Of a stretch of 64,000 bases of DNA, positions 56,322 through 64,000 are shown one piece after another. The notes under the pieces are model-generated. The model did not search any database, had not been told where the DNA came from, and saw only the letters and a list, made by a program, of their open reading frames with translations. The translations under genes and the position numbers were made by a program. The first letter of the stretch is position 1. Each line of letters opens with the position of its first letter. Origin of the DNA: Brasenia schreberi (Eukaryota; Streptophyta; Magnoliopsida; Nymphaeales; Cabombaceae); the NCBI GenBank assembly GCA_036023115.1, contig JAYKKT010000040.1, positions 5,615,001 to 5,679,000 of the forward strand, read 5' to 3'.

Positions 56322-56880
56322 TGTAAATTGGAACTTTCGATTTAGCACAACAAAGATATAGAATGAAAGTTTGATTATTTGGTTACTTGAGATGACATAG
56401 AAATTAAGATTGACACATATTGCATCTTTCATAAAGAAAGTTTTAAACACTTAGAGTCAGTTTTTTAGAATGATGAAAAATTAATGGAGTGCTATACATA
56501 CAATGGAGTGGTGTGTCAAGTATTAAATACGACAAGAAGATACCGCTAAAGCTCAAAGGAAAATATTATATAATAGTAATTAGACTCACTATATTTTATG
56601 GTTTCAAGTGTCAGATACTTAATCATCAACAAGCACAAAAGATGTCTATGATAGAAATGAAGATGAATGAGTGATCGCATATCAAGGATTTTAGAAACAA
56701 ATTGGAGAGTGATACCAAATAAAATGAGAGAAACTCGTTTAAGAAACACATAAAAAGATGACTAAATGAAATCAAAAAATATTTAAAAAGAAGAAGATCA
56801 CAAAAGTGTTAGAAGGAAACGATAAAAGGCAACCTAGCTTACATTGAGTTAACCCCCCCCCCAATGATAGAAAAGTTATG
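56322..56880 (+). mobile_element. RTE LINE C-terminal remnant
   Basis: Follows 23865-24540 of the near-intact RTE: ACAACAAAGA.A.A.A.GGAATG-like, GAAAGTTT.AAACAC, AAGAAGATACC.CTAAA, AGGAAAATATTATA, AAAAGATGTCTATGATAGAAATGAAGATG and CACAAAAGTGTTAGAAGGAAAC. Many substitutions and deletions. A C11 run lies at its end (about 56853). Confidence 0.88.
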
Positions 56881-57308
56881 CTTTGATTGATCAATAGTTT
56901 CTTTCTCATCTGCATTTTATTTTCATATTTACAACTGCTATTTAGCGTGGTTCATGTTTTGATCAAAAGCTATTTATTTGAAATTAGAGATTGCATTTTA
57001 GAAATTGAATGTGACTCTAGCTGATAGGACATCACCTACCATTGTTTCTAAAAGTACTTGCAAGATGAAATTGGCATCATATTCAGAATCAGGAAACAAA
57101 ATCAACACAGATCATCCATGGTTAGAATGAGAATTTAGTGTCGCTAATAAATCGTTCCTTGAAATCAATCATGACTCAGTTGGCTATCCATTAAGAAGAT
57201 TGAATACAACTCTAGTTGATAATAAATGAGTTGATTCATGACAGAAACTGAGGATTTGACTCACTGTCTTCTTTATACCCATTGTCTCTCTCTCTCTGTA
57301 AAACAAAA
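56881..57308. other. Upstream region of the aldolase-family relic
   Basis: Contains TTTATACCC (about 57271) and a (CT)n leader directly before the ATG at 57309, so the relic kept promoter-like sequence. Otherwise nothing recognised. Confidence 0.4.
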
Positions 57309-57793
57309 ATGGCGTCCCTTTGCTGCAGAGCTCCAATCAACCCTTTCAAAACCCTAAACCCACGACCCCAACAGTCGAATGGGCCATCTCACATTCTCCC
57401 CTCCTCCATCAGCATCAGCAAGACGAACACAACACTCTCCCCGCCTCGTCTCTCCTTCGCCCCTCCCGCCGGCGAAGTAGGCGGACCCAGAACTCTAAAA
57501 TCGCGCCTGGCGTCCAGCGAGCAACTCTACGGCATCTTCCTCATGAGCTTCTCCCCGACCCTCTTCGAGATCGCCGGCTTCTGTGGCTACGACTACGCCG
57601 TTGTCGACCTCGAGCAGGTCCTCCGCGCTCTGGAGGCCAACGGCGTCGCGCCCGTCATACGCCTCCCGGAGTCCGACGCAGCCTGGGCCAAGCTAGCGCT
57701 CGACCTCGGGCCCAGGGAGTCATGTTCCCCATGGTCGATTCGGCTAAAGACGCCCGCAAAGCCGTCTCCTTCTGCCGGTACCCGCCCCGTGGT
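57309..57793 (+). pseudogene. HpcH/HpaI aldolase (citrate-lyase-like) family protein, broken 5' part
   Basis: Resembles plant At4g10750-type proteins (HpcH/HpaI TIM-barrel aldolases). After a plastid-type N-terminus come SRLASSEQLYGIFLMSFSPT, EIAGFCGYDYAVVDLEQ and APVIRLPESDAAWAKLALDL. Defects: (1) at about 57615 the usual EHGPGG..EAL stretch is gone (about 11-12 residues, in frame), removing the conserved histidine of this fold; (2) one C is missing in the run at 57712, shifting the frame before VMFPMVDSAKDARKAVSFCR; (3) homology ends after YPPRG at 57793 and the rest of the barrel was not found before the next gene. The end may coincide with an exon border. Confidence 0.85.
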
Positions 57794-59755
57794 TCTGTCT
57801 TTGCTGTCGCTACTCCTAACAATTGGTTCTGTTTCAAGGCCTCCCTTCAGTTGACGATCGCAAATAAGCACCTGTATGGGTGGGTGCTTTCTTGCTTGCT
57901 TCTTCTTGTGTTTGATTCGTGGTTTCATGAGAATCATACCTCAATTACTTGTGCTCACAATTTTAAGTTCTGTTCTGCATCATGCGTGAAACCGGCATGG
58001 AACTATGATTTTAAAGACTTAATTCGAGTAAAAAACGTTGACATCAAGGAAATGAACCCGTGGCCCAAGCCTTTTTTCTCTCATGTTGCTGCCTACTTTA
58101 CGCCAAAATCTAAACATCAGTTCTATTTGCCAATCAAGCACAAAATCATGATTTTTTAGTAACATAGTTACAAACTCGTGGGTCTGGTCCTATAGTTCTA
58201 ATACGAAGGGTCTTGCACCACGAATCAAATTAATGCAGGGGTTGCTTCTAATCTCTAAAGGGAAGACTATATTGGGATGGCATGAGCCCAGACTTGGTAG
58301 ATTCAAAATCGTTCCAACCAGCAGGGTTCGGGTAAATGAGGCCGCACTTCATAACTTTATGGGTTAAGTTTCATCAGAGTCATGGGCACCGTTATTCTCT
58401 GTCCTTGATCCATCAATATAATTCATTGCACTTGCCGGCTGACTAAAAGGACAAGAATATAATAAGTAAGACCGTAGCATGAGTCGGTGAGGGTATTTTT
58501 GTCATTGGCTTAAATCTTCCATTCCCAAACGATCCATGACAAAACCAGCTTTTGCCAAAGGAAGTTTGCATCTAGCTGCCTATGTTTTCATGAAATTATC
58601 ACTGGCTACTTCCTCGTTGAGTTTGCGGTAGGCTGGTAAACGAACCCAGCTGCTCTTAGTTCGACGGAGACATGTCCCGTTCTGGGTTGTCTGGAACCGA
58701 ACTGTCCTGCAGTTGGTTCCGGTTTTGAAATCATCATCGGTTTTAGAGTAGTTTTGGTTTTAGATCCAACTATTTCAGAACCGTTTAATTTTTTAAAAAT
58801 AAAGGACATATCTTGTCGTTGAACTACCAAATGAATGTGATAATAAAAATTGGACTTATATAAACTATAGAGAGTGCTTTGGAACCATCGGTTTTGATTA
58901 TGGGTTGATTTCTAAAATCCATGAACCATAACTGAATTGGAAAGTCTTCAGTTCCGGTTCATAGTTTTGTGGTTTGTTTGGTTCCGGTTTGAACCGTCAA
59001 GCCGGTTTTGAACAGGGAATGTCTAATTTGATGGCTCATCTCTAGCATGTTCATGTTTGGCTTGTTAAACCACAAGTTCGGTTAAGCTAAAAACATGAAA
59101 GCTCGTTCTCTCCTTTTCTAATTTTCACCTGAATTATGCCCTCAATATCAATTAACAAGTTATTTAAGGTAAATGAAGGTTTTTTCAAAATAAAACACTT
59201 TTGTGCGAAGAAAGTTTTTTTTTTCTAAACCATCAGTATTCGAAAGCCCACTGGACCCGACTAATCTGATTCGAGCCAGGTTGGGCTCACTTTGGGGCTA
59301 AAGCTCTCCCAGCGCTGGTTTTCTTTATCTAAACCAAGTCAATTAGACTTACATAATGAACCAATAAAACTGGTTAGCTTGAGTCGTTCGTATAGAAAAG
59401 GAACCGAGGAACGAATTTGGGTTGCTAAGTTTGTTGAACTCGTTTATCAGACCTGCTTTTAAGATGAGTTCCTTAACTTCTCAAATTACATCACATCTTC
59501 TTTGTTTTTCGAAAATTCAAGAGTCATGGTTGAGGTGAAAAGCAAAATCAAAATCGTTAAGATATATAGAAAGAAAAGAAAAATGCTCAAAGTTTCGGAA
59601 AAGACTATTCCACCCATACGTGTTATCCTATCCCTCAACGAGAGAGTGAAATCGGGCGTTAAAAGGGGAATACAGAAGTTGAAGGCATTTTTCAGACATT
59701 GAATCCCCTCCCCCCCGCCCCCCCTCTCTCTCTCTCTCTTTTTCTCTCGGCAACC
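57794..59755. other. Intergenic DNA with dispersed repeats
   Basis: No gene. About 58180-58240 holds the third copy of the TTCTAATACGAAGGGTCTTG..ACCACGAATCAA motif. About 58620-59020 is rich in GGTTCCGGTTTTGAA-type sequence on both strands, as in worn non-autonomous transposons. The last 50 bases are a C- then CT-rich leader for the next gene. Confidence 0.45.
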
Positions 59756-62700
59756 ATGGAGTTGTTCTACTATGTGGTGTTTGGGTTCCTGGCTGTGGTG
59801 GTCGCGGCACTCGAGTTGAGCAAAACCAGCAAGGATCGGATCTCTACCACGTCTGCTTTCAATTCCTTTAAGAACAACTACCTAGTCGTCTACTGTTTGA
59901 TGATGGGTATGAATTCCCCCCCTCCCCCTCATTCTCTTTTTATCTACCTGCATCCAATTTATATTAAGTAAAGAATAATGCAGTGCCTTGCTTTATTTGG
60001 GGGAAGCTTCTTTTTAGTTTTTTGGGTACAATCCGGTTAGATCTGGTTTGCGCAACCTAAAATACATTTTGGTTTTGGTTTTCATGAAGCTTGCTGATCA
60101 GATCTGTGTACTAATGGGCATCCATTTGGAGTTTTTGGTTGTTTCCTGCTTGGTGCTTGACATTTCTTCTGTTAAGATTTAGGTTCTTACCAGGTTGGAT
60201 CTGGGCTTTGGTTAAGTTTTACGCTTTGACATGAAACCATCGGCATTTTGAATCATTGGGGCGTAGATCTGTTAAATGATGCTATTTAGCACGTGGAAAT
60301 TTCGTTTTCTTATCTGATTTGGTACAGATGATACATATATGTTTTTTTGAACTTCGGGTGTGCCAATTATGCCTGATCTATTCGTATTATTGGTCCTAAG
60401 TTTGCCGTTCAAAACAGTAGATGGTTTGGAGTTTGTTGTTGGGATTTCAACGTTCTTATACTGAACTGCACTGATTGACAATGAGTTACAATGATGTGTC
60501 ATACACACACATATACATATACGTAGGTGCCAATCCACACTTAATATTGTGAGGGTCTATAAACTGAAAATGTTTACGTATATTCTTTCCCTTTGGCAAT
60601 GTTTGCATATCTTGAAAATGTTTCATGCGTTTCAGCCCAGACAAGTCTCTGCAGCTCAGAGCAAGCTAATAGAGGTCCACGGTTCCTTAGTTCAAAGGGT
60701 GCCTGATCAAGTGCTTTTCTTAGATCCTTCATTCTGAAACTTTGCAATATTCAGAAAACATGCTTGCCCCAGGCTCAAAATGGCCTACATTTGGTACTAC
60801 GATATAATGCTCTCAAATGATTTATACACATTATGTGTCTTCTGTTTTTTCCATCTATTATTAATTCATTGAGAATAGTATGTGGCTCTACCGGCTACCC
60901 TTACCCTTACCCTACTACTACCGCTGGATTGTTAGTATGCTCTGAGTCTTCTGACCATAATTCAATTCATACGTTTAAAAGTTGATGGAGGGTGAACTTA
61001 GATGAATGACAGTTCCGTTCTTTGTTGGACCACCTTAGACCTTCCTATGACTGATGAACAGAAGGCAATTTTTCATGAATGACTTTACCATCTTTCGTTT
61101 TTGCAGCTGGAGATTGGCTGCAGGGTCCATATGTCTATTTCCTCTATACTAAGTATGGTTTTAACAAAGGAGACATTGGTCGGCTATTCATTGCTGGTTT
61201 TGGATCTTCTATGTTGTTTGGAACCATTGTTGGATCATTGGCTGACAAACAGTAAGAGATACTTCTGAATGTGATCTTATTCTTTTTCTCTTGCATGCCT
61301 ATTTGTTTCCTTGTGGTGATTGAAGGACTGTTCATGCACAGAGGTCGAAAGAGAGCTTGCATAACCTACTGCATAACTTACATCCTGAGTTGCATCACAA
61401 AGCATTCTCCTCAGTACAAAGTATTGATGGTTGGACGTATATTAGGAGGAATTGCTACTTCTCTTTTGTTCTCGGCATTTGAATCTTGGCTTGTTGCTGA
61501 GCATTTTAAGGTGATTTGCAACAATCATCTCTACTATGTCATTGAATTCTCATGTGATTATTCGGATCTTCCAATTGTTGTTTACTGATGCAGAAAAAAT
61601 GCTTAACTTTGTTTTCCCATGTTCTTCATTTGGTGATTTTGAAGTTTTGAAGTGCTGACAACTCAAGGTTATATGTTTTACTTTTCCAGAGGGGTTTTGA
61701 ATCACAATGGCTTTCATTAACGTTCTCCAAGGCAATATTTCTTGGGAATGGTCTGGTTGCAATAGTGGCTGGCTTGTTCGCAAATTTACTTGCTGATACT
61801 TTAGACTTTGGTCCTGTTGCCCCCTTTGATGCTGCTGCATGCTTCCTTGCAATTGGGATGGCTATTATCTTGTCTTCTTGGACTGAGAACTATGGAGATC
61901 CTTCAGAGAGCAAGGACTTGCTCACTCAGTTCAAAGGAGCTGCAGCAGCCATTCGTTCAGGTATGAAGTGGTGGGTCTAGGTATCATTTCATTCGAGTTT
62001 TCTTATGTTCATCACTCATGTTGTTTAATCGGTGTAGATGAGAAAATCGCCTTGTTGGGTGCGATACAGTCCTTGTTTGAGGGTTCCATGTACACTTTTG
62101 TATTCCTCTGGACACCTGCTCTTAGTCCTAACAACGAAGATATACCCCATGGTTTTATTTTTGCTACATTTATGCTCTCATCAATGTTGGGAAGCTCCAC
62201 CGCCTCTAGGCTAATGGCTCGTGGGTCCTTGAAGGTGGAAAGTTATATGCAGATTGTTTTTCTCATCTCGGCATCCACTTTCTTTCTTCCAATTCTCACT
62301 GCGGTTTGTTCTGAAACCCTACAACTAAAATTAGGGGAATTTTCTAATCATTTTAGGTAATAATCCAATCTAAATAATATGAAACAGTTACTGGTAGCAC
62401 CTTCAAAGGCGAAAGGGGGAAGCATCTCATATGCTGGCTGCCTTCAGCTCTTTGGTTTCTGCATATTTGAGGCATGTGTGGGCATATTTTGGCCATCTAT
62501 CATGAAAATGAGGTCGCAGTACATACCGGAGGAGGCCAGAAGCACAATCATGAACTTCTTCCGCATCCCTCTCAATCTTTTTGTGTGCATTATCCTTTAC
62601 AATGTAAGCCAATACCTGTGTACTCTTTCTCTGTTGCCAATTTTGGTTGCTAAATGCTAAACTGTAACCAATGTGCGGGTTCTGAAGGTTGATGCATTCC

Positions 62701-62959
62701 CCATCACTGTGATGTTTGGTATGTGCTCGATTTTCCTCTTCTTGGCATCGATACTTCAGAGGCGACTGATGGTTGTTGCAGAGGCTCACAGGCAAAGTAA
62801 GTCATAGGGAACTTTTCTCCCTAGGATTTCATTTATTGGGTGGCTATACAGCTTTCCCTTCTGAGAGACTGATTGAAAATTCTTTTTTCCTCAGAATCAT
62901 CAGACAATTGGACAACAGTGCAGGAAACTGATGCCGAATCCGAGCCACTAAATTTGTAA
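59756..62959 (+). CDS. Molybdate-anion transporter-type MFS protein (MFSD5/MOT2 family)
   Basis: Eight exons: 59756-59906, 61107-61251, 61342-61510, 61690-61960, 62038-62303, 62388-62603, 62688-62796 and 62895-62959. All introns are GT-AG and the phases join cleanly to 463 residues plus TAA, the usual length. The start MELFYYVVFG fits the family N-terminus. An in-frame ATG at 59699 would only add a CT-tract peptide. The MFS motif A variant GSLADKQGRKR lies at 93-103. Family blocks AGDWLQGPYVY, GRILGGIATSLLFSAFESWL, DAAACFLAIGMAIILSSWTE, ALLGAIQSLFEGSMYTFVFL and MRSQYIPEEARSTIMNFFRI are present. About 12 membrane segments are expected. Relatives import molybdate and other anions. The first intron (1,200 bp) is the longest. 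It appears intact. Confidence 0.95.
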
Positions 62960-64000
62960 ACTCAAAATTTCGGTCATATTGAATATTGGGGATGTGGCTT
63001 TCATTTTCAACTAGCACAGTTTGTCACAATGTATTTGCTCCTGCCACACTGATATGATATGAACCTAAATAAGGTAGAAGAAGACCCACCTTGTGGAAAC
63101 CTGGATTTAGAAGGACTAGTTCTTGTGAACTTAAGAAGGAAGGCTTCACAGGCAGAAATGGAGGTCTTTTATTCAAATCTCAATTACAGTGAGAGTGGCA
63201 ATGTAGTAGTGAGTAGACTAGCAACTGCGCATACCACGTCTATCCTTATGGATATATATTTTTTTCCTGTTATTGCTGTAATTGTGATGGAACTTTATTG
63301 ATTTGATCATTACTTTGAACAGGAATATCTGCATTTTATGGCCTTCTAAGTTCTCTACTGCAATGCTTATCTTCTTGCGGTCATAATTGGATTCTACCTA
63401 TTATGTCTTCTTTGTGACTTCAACATCTATTGAGGGGTTAAATCAATCTAGGGTAGAACTCCAAGCCTAAGACTCACCCTTGACACACTCCTTGGAGCCA
63501 GAGGCCCTGATTTTGTATACCAGAGAAGTCATCTTTTGAAGAATTGAAACTTGAAACAACTCAACGTAAAAAACTCTGAGATACATTGAGGTTTCGAACC
63601 TATGTCCGACTGTATGGGAGCTGATGATCCTCAACAGTATGCTATTCCAAGTTGGGCGGTTATGAAGAAAAATCAAACCGAAACTAAAACCAATCCTTCT
63701 CTTACATTAAGTGAGACCTGCATTATGGCATAACACAAGGCCTCTAATAAATGAATTGAGATTCTGTTTCAAACGTTATTTCTTGAATTTATTGTTGATA
63801 TTTTCATCTGGAAGTATAGAAGACCACTACTAAATGACCTTTGGAGTATCATCTTCTTAAGTGCTTAGATTTTTTAATACCGATTGCTGTTTTAATAGCA
63901 ACAATTGTCGGAAATGTTGAATTTCTTGCAATGTTTTTCATGTTTAAAGTTCTTTCTTATACTAGTTTCAACATACTTTTTGGTTGTTTACTTGGATAAA
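62960..64000. other. 3' flank of the MFS gene and intergenic DNA
   Basis: 3'-UTR-type sequence, then AT-rich DNA. A B-box-like AGGTTCGAAACC (minus strand, about 63590-63601) has no convincing A box. No gene recognised to the window end. Confidence 0.4.

Noticed and set aside
57794..58159. Continuation of the aldolase-family frame to 58159
   Set aside because: The frame stays open by chance in T-rich sequence; family similarity stops at 57793.
63540..63660. B-box-like AGGTTCGAAACC on the minus strand
   Set aside because: No A box at the right distance and no A-tail.

Overview
This is nuclear DNA of a flowering plant. The window holds split genes with canonical GT-AG introns for chloroplast and membrane proteins: plastid ribosomal protein L5, a seven-exon beta-carotene hydroxylase, an intronless BCS1-type AAA ATPase and an eight-exon molybdate-anion-transporter-type MFS carrier. 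These are separated by long AT-rich intergenic stretches full of retrotransposon debris and microsatellites. I cannot place it below flowering plant with confidence. GC-rich first exons beside very AT-rich spacers would suit a monocot, magnoliid or early-diverging angiosperm as well as others.

Layout. 0-2.5 kb: the last two exons of plastid RPL5 (+). 3.3-4.4 kb: a tandem duplication, a short non-autonomous RTE-type LINE made of fused 5' and 3' ends, and a broken MinD (plastid division) copy. 4.4-12.3 kb: no gene recognised, one small TIR element, and a large TA/CA microsatellite with palindromic 20-bp repeats. 12.9-14.7 kb: the complete beta-carotene hydroxylase gene (-). 15.4-17.8 kb: a tRNA-type SINE and three RTE LINE fragments, one with a perfect 19-bp target-site duplication. 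18.2-20.3 kb: an old, internally collapsed Copia LTR retrotransposon. 21.3-24.6 kb: a nearly full-length RTE LINE with a perfect 17-bp target-site duplication and one visible disabling frameshift. 27.06-27.77 kb: a DNA-transposon-like remnant with a perfect 21-bp hairpin. 32.85-39.1 kb: a promoter-like segment (heat-shock-type element plus TATA) followed by about 6 kb that is T/G-rich on the + strand and has no credible coding frame. 39.5-45.7 kb: heavily decayed RTE copies next to a segmental duplication that carries a four-fold 135-bp tandem array. 48.2-50.4 kb: a second SINE and the AAA-ATPase gene (-). 51-53.3 kb: DNA of mitochondrial type with a nad4 exon fragment and a group II intron domain V. 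54.2-54.9 kb: microsatellite units and a large foldback. 57.3 kb: a broken HpcH/HpaI aldolase-family gene. 59.8-63.0 kb: the MFS transporter (+).

The intact genes look like ordinary, unrelated housekeeping loci. Three act in or for the plastid (RPL5 in translation, BCH in carotenoid hydroxylation, MinD in division, the last only as a relic), but they do not form a pathway cluster. The distinctive content is mobile. One RTE-clade LINE family appears at nine loci covering most states of its life cycle: near-intact, 5'-truncated, internally deleted mini-copy, and deamination-decayed. Exon boundaries were set by hand from splice dinucleotides, frame continuity and family alignment recalled from memory. 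No database search was possible.
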